From assembly GCA_943330855.2 (NCBI GenBank), contig CALQJI020000021.1, positions 1 to 64,000 on the forward strand: a stretch of DNA of 64,000 bases. The letters are read 5' to 3'. The DNA comes from Klebsiella pneumoniae (GTDB lineage Bacteria > Verrucomicrobiota > Verrucomicrobiia > Limisphaerales > SXTU01). The translations under genes were made by a program, and so were the position numbers. Positions 38,501-53,500 of the stretch are shown piece by piece (position 1 is the first letter of the stretch; each line of letters begins with the position of its first letter). The notes under the pieces were generated by a model. The model saw nothing but the letters and a program-made list of their open reading frames with translations, was not told the origin of the DNA and made no database searches.

Positions 38501-41500
38501 AGACGGAAGATCTTCGCACCCTGGTAGACGACCACTCCGACCGTGTCGCCGGTCTTGAGATCGTAGTTGGCAACGGTCACGGGCGTTGCTGCATTGCCTG
38601 CCACGGCGAAGGACGGCGGCGTGTAGGCGGAGCCGAGGGTGACGCTGACTCCAGTGGAGTTGATCACATCAAAGACCTGATCGCGGCGATTGTGGATGTA
38701 GGCCTGGCTGCCGAGGTGGAGGAAATTGCTACCATCACCATTTCTCACGACCACGCCGCCCTCGTCATAGACCTGCTCACCGCCGAGATAGCGCAGCACG
38801 TCCCCGCTGCCGGAGATCACCGGGTCACCAGCGGAATGGAGCACCGGTTCGCCGCCGAGATACACACGCGGATTACCTGCGATGTCGAACAACTGCGCTC
38901 CCGTGAAGAGATCATAGACTATGTCACCGGCCTGATGCAGGAGCGGCTGTTTGGTGAACGGATCAACGGCCGGCTCGCCCCCGACATAGATCTTGGCGGT
39001 CGGACTCGAATTACCAATGTGATATTGGATCTTGCCCGCAGCCAGGTCATAGACCGGGACCTGATAGCCAGCCAATTGAGCCGTGACGGCCGCAGTGTTC
39101 GCCGTGTCGATCAGGATCAAGCGGTCATTGCCTCCCGATCCAGCCGAGTAGATGTCCTCACTGCGCAGCCAGGGGATCACGCGAACCTCTTGGACCGGGA
39201 TGAGCGACGGCGCAAAACCGGCGAACGTGACGGTGCGATTGTTGGACAACCCGATGGACTTCTGAGAGTCCGGCACAATCGCCCGGCTGTTGGGCGCGCC
39301 AATGACGGCTAGCAGATTATCTCCCGTAGTGTTGGCCAGAATAGTCGGGAAAGCCGGCGCATTCGCCCCCGGATGAATGATGCCAATAGCATCCAGATCA
39401 AAACCGCCGATTGAGCTGTCCGTGCCCGTTATGCGGATATACCGAGCGCTTGAAAGGCTGCCCAGATCATACGAGCGGGCGAAGCTGTTGTCGGCGAAGC
39501 CCTCGTCGCCAGCGATGCGGATCGGGGATCCCTCACTGGACTTGACGCTCACCCAGGTGGAACCGTCCTGACTGACCAAGACGTCAATCTTACCGAACTC
39601 CACGAGGCCATCGTCGTGTTCATAGATGGTGAAGTCCTTGCCGTCGCGGTTCACCACGAGCGTGGCATCGTCAACACGAACGCCGTTCTGGTCGATGAAC
39701 AACGACTGGCGGCCAGCGCTCGTGAAATCGCTGACGAAGGCTTTCTTCGGCGCCTGAATCGAAGGATACAGCGCGGTCATGGGAATAGTTGCCTTGACGC
39801 CTCCGGGCGGGGTCCAAGACAGCTGCATATAGGCCGGCCCCCCCTGGTCATAGAAGAAGATGTCTATCGGGTAGAGTTCGCCCTGATTAAGGAATTTAGT
39901 GTTTGAATACTCGGTGGCCCCTTGATCGATCAATTTATCAATAAGGATCTGACCACCGACCGTGAGCCGGACCCCGTCGTCGGACTTGGTGTAGAATCTA
40001 TAAGTTCCCGAGGCTGGTGCCTGGATATACCCAGTCCAGCGGGCGGAGAAGTCTCCACCGTCGATCGAGGCTGCCGGCCCTCCGTTGCCATAATCGAAGT
40101 TGATCGTAGGATCCACCCGGACCAACCCGGAGCCGGTGTAGTCCTTGTTATTCCAATACTCGGCGAACAGGCCCGTCCCGCCACCAATCACCGGCGACTC
40201 AATCGTAAAGACTTCTTTGCCCTTCGAGTTCAGATACACGGGCATCGCACCCGGGGTGGTTCGGTCGCCGACGATCACCGGTATCCCGGTGGCGCTGTCT
40301 GCGGTTTCGCCGCCGTCCTTGTCGAACCATAGCAACGGGCCACTAACACCCTGCCGTTTTTGAACACCGTATTTCTGGACGCCGTTTTCCTGCACCAGAT
40401 TCTCTTTGACCGTGCCATTCGGGTTCTGGACCACCGCCCGGAGGTCCACATTGCCAGCATTGTTGAGAAGGATCTTACCCATCGTCGGCAGCGCGTAGGT
40501 CGTGGAATTCCCGGAACCATCCGTGAATCGGAAGCTCTGGTTCTCGGAGTTGATGAAGACGCTCGATGAATTCGCGATGACGGTAGCATACGGTGCTGCA
40601 CTGACCGGGAGATTCAGTTCCTGAATGTCCCCGTCGCCGTCGAAGGTGATGCGTGCATTGATCTTGTCGAGTCGGTTGCCATCATGCACCTCGACCGTAT
40701 CGTCACCAGCGCCGCCATAGATCGTGATGGCGCCGCTGGCCTCTTCGATGTTGACACGATCGTTGCCTGCGCCGGTCACGAGGATGGTCTTCACCGGTTG
40801 CAGAACCTTCTGCACGTCAACGGTTGTGGTCTTGAAGGTGAACTGGTCATCCCCGGCAGCCAGGCGGATATCGAGGCTTTCAATTCCATCGAGCAGCACC
40901 CCGTAGATTGGCAAGGTATCCTTCCCGACCCGGCCCGTGGGTTGGCCCAAGCCTTCCAAGCTGCGATAGGTGTCGTAGAGCAGTCCACCGGTATCAGCGT
41001 CCCGATCTTGGGTGAACACCAGATTCCCGTAGCGATCCTCACCGGTCTGGCTCATCCGCGGCGCCGAGCGGGTAATCAACTGCCCCGGAGCCGAGGGGCC
41101 ATCTTGATTATGGACCACCACCCGGTCGCCAGCGTCCTCGAACTGGTCGCCACCTTCGATGGTCAACTTGCCGCGGATACCGGCCAGATTCCTGACTCCT
41201 TCTGGTTTAAAGACGAACGTGGGCGGATCCACCGTAATGGAGGGAGGTTGCACGAGCTTGGTTCTGGCCTCCAGCCGGCCAACCTCGTAGTCCACTACGA
41301 AATTACTAACCCGAACCTCCACCGTGGTGCGGGGAAAGCTAAAAAACCACCAGCCGCGCCACACCGTTCGTGTGCTCACTTGGATCTGCGCCTGACTGAT
41401 ATCAAAACCGTCCGAGCGGAAGTAGGGAGTAGAGGCTGCCTTCTCCCTGAGAATTGCACTGACCTTGTCGGAGAGAATCTTGCGGGCAACCTGATTCACG

Positions 41501-44500
41501 TCTGGCCCCACCCCGAAGAGGGAAAGGATACTCTGCCAGAATCCAAGTTCGAACTTAAAGGAGAGTCCACTGAGGTTTAATGACTGTTCGGTATAAACCA
41601 CTTCTGGCGGCAGCGGCACCTGAATGGCGGGTGGTGTGTAAGTATATGCCGGCGGGTCGACGACGAGCGGCGGTGGTTCGCCCCCGATATGGATCGTGTC
41701 GTCACCCGACCCGCCGGTCACCGTGGTCTCGAAAGACGAACTGGTGCTCAGCACATAGATCTGATCCGGCCCGCCGCCGCCATCCACCTCAATCGCCTCA
41801 ATGTTGGTGAAGGTGACAATGCGCCCCGCGCCGGCGATGTATTTGTCGGTCACGACGAACACATCGCCGATCGGCGTGCCCACAATCACGATCGTGTCCA
41901 CGCCGGTGCCGCCGTTGATCTCCACCGGCGCATTCTGGAGATAATCGTAACGATTGAAGCCAGCTCCACCGAAGAGAGCGGCCAAGTTGGTGACCTCATC
42001 GGGGTTATCGGCATTCTCACGGAGCACCAAGAAAGTCTTGAGCAGGAACCGGTCATTCCCCGCACCACCATGGAGGTAGAGCTTGGCACGGTTATGGTTC
42101 ACCTCGAACCGGTCATTCTGTCCCTGGCCCAGCACCACCAAGGGCGCCGAATTGCCATGTGTCATGTTCTCCGTGTCGGCCACAGGCACGCCATCCGGAT
42201 ATTCCAGATTGCGATTCCCCTTGTCCGGCACGAGCGGCACTGTGCCGATGATGATCTCGTCATCGCCACCGCCCATAATGATCACCGTGAAGGTCACGGT
42301 GTCATTGGAGAGCACGCGGTCGTTCCCGGCATAGGTCTGCACGAAGACCCGCTCCACCTGCTTGTAAGAGGCCACGTCTCGCGTGCCGGCGTTAAGATCG
42401 CCGAACGTGACGGAACCGGACCGGAAAGCACCAGCGCCCGCCGCATCCAGCGTCACGGTATCAGACTGGTTGGTGCCGTTTACCAAGAGGAAATCAACGC
42501 CGGAACCCTCACCACTGTCGTTGATATTGACACGCACCCCTGTGGCGCCGTTGAGATTGATGATGTAATGCTCCGCCCCTGTGGATTCGTTCGTGCGGTT
42601 GTCCAGTGTGACTACGCCGGTCCACGTCGAAACCGTCAACGTGCTGTTACCCACGGTTATCGTCCGATCCATGTCGCCGAGCACCATCGTGTTGTTCCCT
42701 GCGCCGCCCGCCAACACCGCGATCTCGAATATGCGGCTCAGGTTTTCCACCGTGGCGCCCGCGGCATAGCGGTCCCCGCGGTTCGCGATGGTCAAATCGG
42801 GTTCATCCAGCCTCGTCTTGGCAATGACGGCAGCCTCCGTCTCATAGACTTGCACCGCCGCAAATCGGAGGCTGCCACTGTTGGCGAGGATGGTGCCGAC
42901 AATGAAGGTATCGTCCGTGAGCGTCACGTCCTGATCGAATACCTCGGCCAGCGTGTCAATGCCACCGGCATCCACGAAGGTATCCAGCCCGAAACCACCC
43001 GTGACCGTGTCGTTGCCTAACCCAGAGTCCAAGACGTCGGCAAAGGGCGAACCGATGAGGATATCGTTTCCGGCTTCGCCCATGAGCGTCATGGCCACCG
43101 CATCCCGCACGGTGTAACCCTCATCCACCACGCCGACGCTGCCGGCATCAATGGTGTCATTGCCTGCGCCGGCCATGATGGTGAGCTTGTCCCCCTCGGA
43201 ACGGAGACTGTCCGTTAAGGTGATGTCATAGACGCCCTGACGGTTAATCCGCACATCCTGATACTCATGGGTAGTGGTCGTTGGGTTCTCCGCGGTCAGG
43301 ACGAATTCATCATTCCCTGACGAGCCAACGACAATCAGACTGTCCGTCCCCCCGTCGTCCAAGTCGATAATGTTTGGAACTACCTGATCCACAATGTCCG
43401 TGGTCGTGGCCCAGCTAGCACCAACAAACGGTGCCACGCCTTTGCTCTCAGCTTTTGCATACCAGATCGCACCGTTGTAAGTAACGGCATCATTGATCAT
43501 GTAGGCGAGCTTGGTGTTCCAGATCCCCTGGTAGGTCAACCCGATGTCGCCCATATCCACCTTGTCGATCTTGGTTCCATTCACCGTCACTCGCTTTCCG
43601 AAACTAACCGTCAACGACGTCATGCCCCCGCCAATCAGGTCCGTGATGGTGATCGTGTCTGAGCCTAAGCCCAGACTCAGATTAGCGTCCTCTACGCCAT
43701 AGGTCGTAAGCGTCTTGCCGTTCGTGGTGATGTTGATCTGCTTGGCTCCGGAACCACGCTCAACGCGCACGATGTCGCTACCTTCCGTGGCGCTGAACAC
43801 TAGGAAATCGCGATCACCGGCATCATCATTGCCATAAATCGTGCTTCCAAAGGCATCCGGCCCAATGCGCACCACGTCGTTGCCCGTCCCCAAATAGATC
43901 GTGTCATTGCCATGCACCGTGATGATGTCATCTCCGGCATCGCCATAAATGGTGTCGGTGCTGCTGTCGCTCGTGATGGTATCGTCACCGCTACCACCGC
44001 GAATCACACCCGGGGCGGTGCCGTTGTGGTGGATGATGTCGATGCCGTCCCCACCGTCCACCAGCACGATGTTCGGACTGTCGGTCTCGATGTAATCGTT
44101 ACCCGAACCGCCACGAATGGTCACCGGGCCGACGCCATGGACGATGATGACATCGTCGCCAGAACCGCCATCAATGGTCACCGGAATCTTCACGCTGGGA
44201 TTGACAAGGATGTAGTCGTTGCCGGAGCCGGTGTTGACGAGCAAGTCGGTTACGTTCTGGTAGGTGTTGTTGCGGCCATAACCAGAGACTTTGATGGCCC
44301 CCTTGCTCGCATCGCCAGAGACTTGGTCAAAGGTCAGCGTCTCATCCGGCTGCGCACGCCCGCTCGAATCTAGCCCGATATTTCGGGCGTCCCCGCGGAA
44401 GTCCCCCGCGTTGGCGACCAATTCCCCGCCGGTGTTCGTGTCCCAGCTACGATAATCCGCGATGCTGCCGCCGCCGGGTGCGCCGGCGAGGAAGACCGGC

Positions 44501-47500
44501 TTCGGCAGTTCAACATAGCCTAGATGGAAGCGTGCAGTAGCCCGGAAGGTGAAGAAGAGGAACTTGATCTTGAACCGCACCTCCAGCTTGATCGGCACGC
44601 TGCCGGCTCCCTCGACCGTTACCTGGGCAGCTACTCCCACCGACCCCAGTGTGAAACCGAAGGCATACGCTCGAACATCCGCGCCTATCTCGAGTTGAAA
44701 TTTATAGTAAGGATTTCCGATGGCGTCGGAAGTGTGGGTCGATTGGATGTGAAAGTTGAAGTTGCCTTCCAACCCGAAGGAGCGCGAACCAAGCAGCACG
44801 TTCGCCGACACTCGGATATCGAAGTCGCCATCCGACTCCAAATGAATGTTCCCATAAAGGGTGAACACGCCGAAGACGTTCAACTGTGCCTGAGCGTCAA
44901 TCGTCCATGCCCCGTCAACAATCACCACCTTGAAGCTCGCCGCAAAGGTCAAAACCTTGAGCAACTTCACGGTGCCGGTCATTGACAGCATGAAGCTCTT
45001 GGCGGGAGCAGTGACTCCGCTAAACGTCTGCCGTGCAACTCCGGTCGTGTTCAGTTGCAACCTGCCGGCCGCGCTGATCTCGAAAATAGCCGCATCCGCA
45101 CTCGCGCTTACCGCTAGATCCAGCACGAGGCCCGGATTGCTGTCGTAATAGACCGCCGCAACGCCATCGGCGCTGAAACTCAGGAATCCGATGTAGAAGC
45201 TGACGTGGAATTCGAGTTGAGTTTTCTCCGGCGTAATCACGAAGTCCACACTGCCGCTTCCCTTGGCGAACCCGAGGAACTCAATTTCACCGGCGACGTG
45301 GATGCGTAAGCCAGCCTGAACGACCACTCTTGGAATTCCCGGTGCCTCAAAGCTCTGGTCCCGTCCAGTGGTGTTCAGATCGAGGAATGCGGCCGCTACG
45401 AACTTCAGCCCGATGTCCTTGCCAAAGTCAGCGCCCAGACTCAGGCCGATGTGTGCGATTAACCCCTCGCGGGTAATCCGCAACATGCCCTGAACCGTTA
45501 GTTTTCCGATGGGGGCTAGTTCGATTTCCCCGAAGGCAATGATCTGAAACTGCGTGGCTGAAATCTCCAGCTCGAAATATCCTTGGATCTTAATGGTGTT
45601 GGCGATGTTTAGATCGCCACGCATCATGAGCTTGAAGCCGCTGACAACAGTCAATTGTTCCTGGATGGCAATTAGCGCGTTGGTGGGACTGCGGGCAAAC
45701 CCATTGAAGCGACCAGCGGCATCGCGGTTGATCTTAAACGTCTCGATGCTTTGCGTGGTGGAGAAGGTGTTGAGTTCGAGGAGCAACTCGCCGTTCAAGC
45801 TGACGTGCGGGATTTCATTCGAAACACGTGTCAGGTGAATGCGCCCCACGATGCCAGAACTTGAACCCAGCGTGGCCACCAAACTGAGCGTGCCCGTGAC
45901 CGACCCAAGGCCGATAATCTTACCACCCACCGCGCCTATGATCTTGAGCCGACCGCCGCCTGAATTGGCCGCCACTTGGATCTGCAGGAATCCGTTCAGT
46001 TCCACGACTCCACCGATCGTCAACTGGGCCTCAATGGTGACCGAGAAATAAACCTCGGCCGCGGCGTTCACATTGCGGGTGCCGTCGAGTTGGGGCGCTG
46101 CTTTGAAGATGTCGATGACCGTCGGATCGCCAGGGGGCAGCAGCGGCAGGAACTGCTCCGGGACCTCAAATCGCTGGTCCTGCATCGTCGTGTTGAACAT
46201 GATCGTCACCGACCCTGAGGCCGAGAAGACGCTGCCCATATTCGGAAGGCCGATGTCCGCGCCCGCGCCGACTTTAAAGTAGCCGGCCACGCCCGGCGTC
46301 ACGCCCGGCTTCGGGTTGCCCAGACCATCCAGGCCGGTCACCACCACGAGGTAACCGGTGGTCTTGGCGTAAGCGATGCCACTAAAGGAGAGGGAGGCGG
46401 TCTCAAAGATCTCGAACCGCTCCGGATTAATCTTCAGGCTGAAAGCGCCTTTCAACTCAAACAAGTCAGTGTTTGATCCCGCCGCACGCACCGCCAACCT
46501 ACCCTCCAAATCCAGACCGAAGGAGAGCGGTGCCAGCACAAACGTGCGGAGTGCGTCGCCTCCATTGGGGCCGATGCCCACGAGCGTGAGTGTCTCGGTC
46601 TTCTGGTAGAGCGTCGTGTTGATCTGGAGCGTGCCCTTGGCGTAGAAGAAGATACCGTATTGCTCCAACGCCTTCAGGTTCGCCTCGACGGTTGCGACAC
46701 CCCAGAACTGCGGCACAGCACTGACGGTTCCGCTCAGATCAAGGATGAAACGGCCCGCACTCGAACCCACCGTGCCGAGTTTGATGATGTTCAGCTGGCC
46801 GGAATAATCCAGGGTGATGACGTTTCGGGTGTAATCGACCTCCAGCGTCTGCTTTGACTTGAGCGAGATCACCGGCTCGTCGAAGAAGTCCGCCAAGCGC
46901 AACTCGATGCCGCCCGACAACTCGATGTAGAAGTTCGAAGCTTGGGTGATGATCTTCACCGCCCCGGTCGAAGCGGTAGCCGTGTTCCCCTTCGCGTCCT
47001 GCCAACTTCCCGCCGTGAAATTGACCGTGAGCACGCCGGCATTCAGCAGGCCGCTATAGGAGTAGCGGAAGGTGTTGGTGCCCGCGAGTGCTCCGGGTTG
47101 TGTCGGGGTGCCGTTGAGGACAACGTTCTCGCCGCCGGCCCCGGTTAGTGTGAACTCAGGCGCAGAGTCTAGGATGGAGGCCTGATCGAGAATCGCGCCG
47201 GTGGTGGGCGTAAAGGTGACATCAATGAAATGATTCGCGTTCAGCGACTCGCGATTCACCGTCTGGCCCTTCAGCGCGGCCCCGAGGGCGGCCGTGGCCA
47301 CTTCCACCGTGAAACTCTCGGTCGCCGCGAGATTGCTGATGCCGCTGTCGTCCGTCCACGCGGCTTGATTGTATTGCACCGTGTAGACGCCCGCTGCCAG
47401 CGTGCTGGTGAAGCTGAAGCGATAGGTGTTGCTGGTTCCGACGCGCTGCGGTTGAGCCAGACTCACAGCCGCCCCGGCAGCATCTTTGAGGACGAGTTCG

Positions 47501-50500
47501 TCGCCATTGATGCTCGCATGATCCAGCACGCGGCCCGCTGTCGGCAGGAAGGTAACCTCGAGGTAGCGCTGCCCGTTGATCGTCTCGCGGCCGACCATGC
47601 CGCCCGCGCCCGGATTCACCATGCTGGCCGTCGCACCCTGCGCCGTGAACTCCTGGCTGAAGGCGAGGTTCAGGCTGCGTTCGCCCGTGGTGTCAGTCGC
47701 GTCTTTCCAAGCCCCGGCGCTGAAGTCCACCGCGACCAAGCCAATATCGAATCCGTTCGGTGACGTGGACAGGTAATAGCGGAAGGTCGTGCCGTTTAGT
47801 TTCGAGGGCGTGCCATTGACCGCCACGCCGCCCGCTGCCGCGCCCGTGAGCGCAAACTCCGCATTCGCATCCAACACACTGGCTTCATCCAGCGCGTTGC
47901 CATTCGTTGGACGGAACTTCACGTCCATATAACTGCGGCTGTTCGTCGTTGCCAGGTTGCCCAGCGCGAGCAGTGCCCCGCCCTGCGTGCCGCCGTTAAC
48001 GGAACCATCCGGCGAGGGGGTAATCGACCAACTATCCGCCAGATAGGTCAGCGTCACCGTGCCGCTTGAGGCGAAGTCGCCCGCCAGCCAGTAGCGGAAG
48101 CGCAGGGTCCCGCTGGTGGGGTCGGCGAGGCGCAACGGGGCCTGCCCTCCATCCAGACGGATCGTGCCCAAGCCGTCCCCGGTCAGCGTGAACTCCGGCC
48201 CGAGATCAAGGATCGTCGCCGGATCGATCACCAACCCGCCGGGGGAAGTGGGAGCGACGAAGTCCACATCCACCCAGTTTCGTTCGTTGAATTCACGCAC
48301 GTCCACGCTGGCTCCGGCACCGGGGTTCACCACCGTCGCCGTAGCGCCATTCACAGTGAAGCTCTCTGAGTCGGCGAGACTCGCCATGCCCGACACCACG
48401 CTCCCGTTGGCCATGGTGGTGTCCGCATTCTTAAATGCGCCACTGATGAACTGCACCTCCGCCACGCCGCGGGGGAAGTTGAAGTTCGCCTGCGTGATGA
48501 AGTAGCGGTAGCGCGTGACGCCCTCGCGCTTGATCGCTTTGAGCAGGCCCTGCTTGGCCGTAGCGCCATTAAGGTCGGCGGAGGTGGCCGTAAGCACGGT
48601 GGTTTCAGACACACCACTCGCATTCACCTTGGTGACGATGGGCACCGGGGTCCCATCCACAGTGATCGTTTGGCCGCCCACGATGAGATTGAACTCTGCA
48701 CCCGCATCAAGAATGGAATCGTAGTCCAGATTGGAGCCCGGCGGCGCATTGTAAAGAACGTCAATATACGGCTTGTTGGTGTAGGTGGTCCCAGCGACGG
48801 TCTGGGCACTGGCGGTGTGACTATTGATGGCGCTAACGTCCATCTCGCCCGACGGATCCACCAACACGGCGCCCGGGCTCATTTGCACCACCGTCTGGGC
48901 CGATGATTCACCAAGGTCGATCACGACCGGGGCGCCATTGGCATCGCGGAAGCCCATCTTGAGCCGGCCATAGATGGTCAATAAGCGGAATTGGTCCGGA
49001 ACGTCCGCGAGGAAGAGGACGACGACATTCCCCGAGGCGACCTTGCTCATATCCATGTAGAGCTTCGCACTGAGGCTGATCGCGCCACCCGCCAGATTCA
49101 GTTTGACCCCTATCAGAATCTTGCCGTCCGTGGAGATCACGATCTGACCCTCGCCGTTCAGCACATAGGAGGACAAGGCAGTGTGGGCAAATTTGATCCC
49201 TGCACGAATGATGAGCGGCGAGGTGAAGGCCGCTGCGAACCCGCTCATGGACGGGTTGGCCTTGAGGGCCTGATATTGCCCGACCACCTGCTGTCGCAGC
49301 CCCGTCAGCCATACCTCCGCTGAAATGGCAGCCCCGGGGAAACCAAAGGCCGGGTCGCGCAAAGCGAGCGGATCATCAATGGACGGCAGGGTCTTGAAGA
49401 ATTCAATGCCTCCGCTGAGGCTGCTGATCTCGAATCCGAACGGCAGCGGTATCGGGACGTCAGCGGTGACCATCACGTTCAGCGGACCCAACTCGGACAA
49501 CCCGAGCCGGATGCTCAACCCCATGCCGGCCATCGTAAACCCGCCCGCTAGGCCGACGAAGAACACCCGATCAGCCACCGGCGTCGTGCTGTCAAAGATG
49601 CTAATCTCATTGCCGCCCGCATCGAGCTTCATGATGCCACCGATCAAAGTGGCTGAGATCTCACCGCCGAGCATTGGCCCCTTCACGCTGACCCCGATCG
49701 AGGCGATGTCGGTGATCGGGAACTTGCCCTCGAAGAGCAACTTGGGATCAATCCTGACGCCCTCGATCGTGCCCGAGAACTGCAGGCCAGTAACTCCCTT
49801 TAGGCTCTCAACACTGGCGGAGAGTGTGATGATGAAATCTTCCGGATGGTTCTCAATATCCGCCCATTCGAGGCCCAGTGCGTTGATTCTGATCGGCAGC
49901 CACGACGGCCACTTGAAGCTACCGCCTGACGCGGCGCCGACACTGATAAACACACCAAAGCCGGGCTTGGTTTTAAAACTACCGTCGCCCAGGAACGCAA
50001 AGTTGCGCGCCTCACCGCCGAGTTCCAAACCGCCAATGTTCACCCGCGCGCCCAGCGCAGCGAAGGACACAAGCTCCTCGCTGTCTGCCGCCCCGGTATT
50101 GAGCATGAAGTCGCGAGCGGTGAGGGCGAGGAAGCTGCCGAGCTTGATCTCCATCGTGTCCGCCTTGAATTTGAAGGCGTCCACTTTGCCATTGCTGAAG
50201 GTGAGTTCCGCCCGCAGCGCCTCGGTGTTCTGCGTCCCGTCGGCGTTTCTGTCGTCCGACGTCTTCCGGTCGCTAATCGACGCGGAGACGGGTTTCCCGG
50301 GGAAGAACTTCGCACCGCCCGTGGCGAAATAGATCGAGCCGTTGAACTGCATCGGATTCTCGGCGTCGAAGTTGACCTCGAAATTGGTCACGCCCACCCG
50401 GATGTCATCAAACTCCAGAATGCTCCCGATGCGAATCTTCCCGTCGCCACCCGACTGCGAGGATTGCGCCATGCTCGGTGTGGGTTGGCCGGCCGTCGGC

Positions 50501-53500
50501 GCCCGGGGGATCCCACCGTATTGCAGTTCCGCCTGACCGAGCGTGAAGCCGTTCCGGCGAACAATCAGGCCCGGAAGCAGGGCATTGCTCGGATTGTTGG
50601 GTTCCAGATCGAACGGCGAAATGCTACCGCGGATGTTAATGGCCGGGAACGTGATCGAGGCTGAGTCGATACGCACCATCTCCTGCGTGCGATCCCCCGC
50701 TGGATCGTAGTTGATGACAATGCCCGCGGCATCCACGGTCACCACCCCGGGCACCACCACGCTCAATCCAGCCACGCGCAGGCTGAACTTTCCGGGAACA
50801 TCCACGCGGACGTTGCCGCTCAACAGGCCGAACACGTCCACCCCGATGTCGAAGGTGCCTAGAATGCCCGTCAAATCCGCGGTCACGCCGCTCTGCTGCT
50901 GCTGCTGCGAAGCTCCTGCTGCCGCGGAACCCGAACCGCCGAAGGCCAGACTCGCGCGGTTCAGACCAACGGCAATGGTGAGATAGAGCAGGCCATTCTT
51001 GAATGCGAAGTCAGCAATGCTGATCGTCGGTCCCTGGAGTGTCAGCGGGCCAAGGGAGAGCGCGTTCGTAGCCGTGGCTGAACCGGCCGCATCGGCCGTG
51101 ATGGTGAATTTCTCCACGCGCGCCGCGTTCCCTGTCTGATCCTGCGTGCGGAAGGAATTGGCGCGGATGTTCACCTGAACCTCGCCAGCGATGAACAACT
51201 CCACACTGTTGGCCGTGTTCTTATCCTTGAGGTAATACCGGTAGGTGGTGCCCGAGAGTAATGTTGGGGCCCCGATCAAAACCGGGCGGCCGTCCGCGAA
51301 CAGATCGACATCGCCCAACCCCGCGCCAGTGAGCGTGAACTCGTCGCCGGTTATCGTCGCCGCTTCGATCGGGCTGCCGTTCTGGGTGAGGAACGTGACA
51401 TCTAGGTAACGGCCCGCGTTCAAGGTCCCGGCGGACACCGCCGCGCCGCTCTGCGGATTGCGGAGTTGCGCCGTCGGACCAGGCTTGGGCAGCACCCCTT
51501 CGAGGTTCGTCGTCGTCGCGAAGAAGGTTTGGACCGATCCCAGGTTGTTCGTGCCACCGCTGTCGGACCACGTGCTCGGCAGGAACTCCAGCGCCACGTC
51601 TCCATTCTGCGTGAAACTTCCTGTGAACGCGTAACGGTAGGTCGTGCCGCCCACCTTCGTAGGCGCACCGAAGGTCAGGCCGGAGGCGATCTGGCCATTC
51701 ACCCGCACGTTGAACTCCGGCGCGGCGTCCAAGATGCTCGCCTCGTTCAAGCCCACACCGTTCGGATCCAAAAACTTCACGTCCAGATAGCGCTGCGTGT
51801 TCAACCCCACGCGATCGACAACCTGCCCGGAGAACGGCTTCGCCAGATCCGCGGTCGGGAAGAGCACTTGCGTCTGCGCCCCCAGCGCCGCCCCCACCCC
51901 GAACAGCGAGAAGCCATTCAGGCGGAAGCTGTCCAGCTTGAAGCCATCCGCCCCGCCCACCGAGAAGCTTGCGTTGCCACCGAAGGAGAAGATCTCCGTG
52001 CCGCCCACGTTGACCTTCATGGACGCACCGGAAATTGCCACCAACACCTGCCCAGTGGGGCGTTTCGTGAATGCCACCGTGCCGCCAATCTCGATGAAGC
52101 TGGCTACCTTGATCGTGACTGAACCGACGAACTTAGTGATCTCCTCCACCGACGGGAAGTTCACCGTCACGCTACGGGCCGGGCCGCTGGTGCTGGGGAT
52201 CGTCAAGGTGCGCGTCACGACCGTGCCCGTGGTGTTGATGTCCACAACGGCGGTGCCTTGCACGGTCAATCCGTCGACCCCAATCAAGGCGATGTCGCCC
52301 TCGGCATGCAGCGCATACTTGCCACCGGCGCTGATGAAACCGACCTTTGCATTTGTAAGCGCCACGCCGGTGGCCGCCGGATTCAGCACGCCCTTGGACA
52401 ATTCGTAGGGGCCTTCACCGAGGAAGATGGTGATCCCATCACCGGCAAACGATCCATCCGAACCGACGGTGATGTTGCCGTGGAGGGTGACGAAATCGCC
52501 GATGTTCAACTCCAAATCTTCGGCAAACACCTGAATCGCCGGGGTCGCCCCTTGGCGGATAACGATGTCGCGGCCATCCAGAGTGATCGTCTCGTCCACG
52601 GCTACGCCCGTGGTGTTGATCGCGACCCCCACCGTCGCGCCCAGGGAGAAACCAGGCACTGACAAGGCGATTTTTCCACCGATGACGCCCGCAATCCCTG
52701 TCCCGGTGAAAATCAAGGCCGCCGAGCCTTCCTTGATGCCCTTGCCATCCACGGTGAGGCTGACATTCGACATCACGAGTCGCGTGAGCTTGGCCGTCGT
52801 TCCCTTGCGCGTGACCTGATCAAAGTAGAAGTCGCCCGTCAGTTCGTAAACGCTGCCGCCCGCCGTCAGCCTAGCCACCGTGTTATCCGCCGTCACGCGC
52901 ACGAACGGGCCGGCGGGCAATTTCATCAAGATCGTCGTGTTAGCGACCTCGAAGCTCTCGTTCACCGGCAGGGCGATGGTGTTGAACGCGACGGTGAAGG
53001 TCGTGTTGAACTGGAAGCTGGAGATGCTCGCATTGAACGGCATGGAAACCTGCCCCGCCAGTCCCTGCGGCGTGATGAGCAACGAGCCGCTACCGCCCGA
53101 AAGCCTGAGAATCTCAGTGCCGTCACTCTGGAGCGAGAGGCCGAGGTTCGCCACCGCCACCCGGACGACCTTCTTATTCGCCAAGGTCGTGATCTGCTGG
53201 AAGGTGAAGTCGGCCCGGACCGTGACGTCGAGGATGGTCAAGGCGACATTCGTGCCGGAGACCTCGAGGAACGGCCCGGCGACCAAATCCATGGTCACCG
53301 TTGTGCCACCCACGCTGAACGATTCCCTCACCGCCACGTTCGTGTTGTTGATCTTCACCCCGAACGTGCCCGAGAAGCTCACGCCCGAGATGTTCTGGAT
53401 GGCGACCGTGGCGCTGAGTTGCCCCGCCAACCCTTCCGGCGTGATGAGGAGAGAACCAGTGCCGTTGGACACTCGCACGTAATCCACTTCACCGTTGCCC

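Noticed and set aside
50880-50920. Short CAG repeat as an unstable microsatellite
   Set aside because: Only five Gln codons in a row; too short to support a claim of phase variation.
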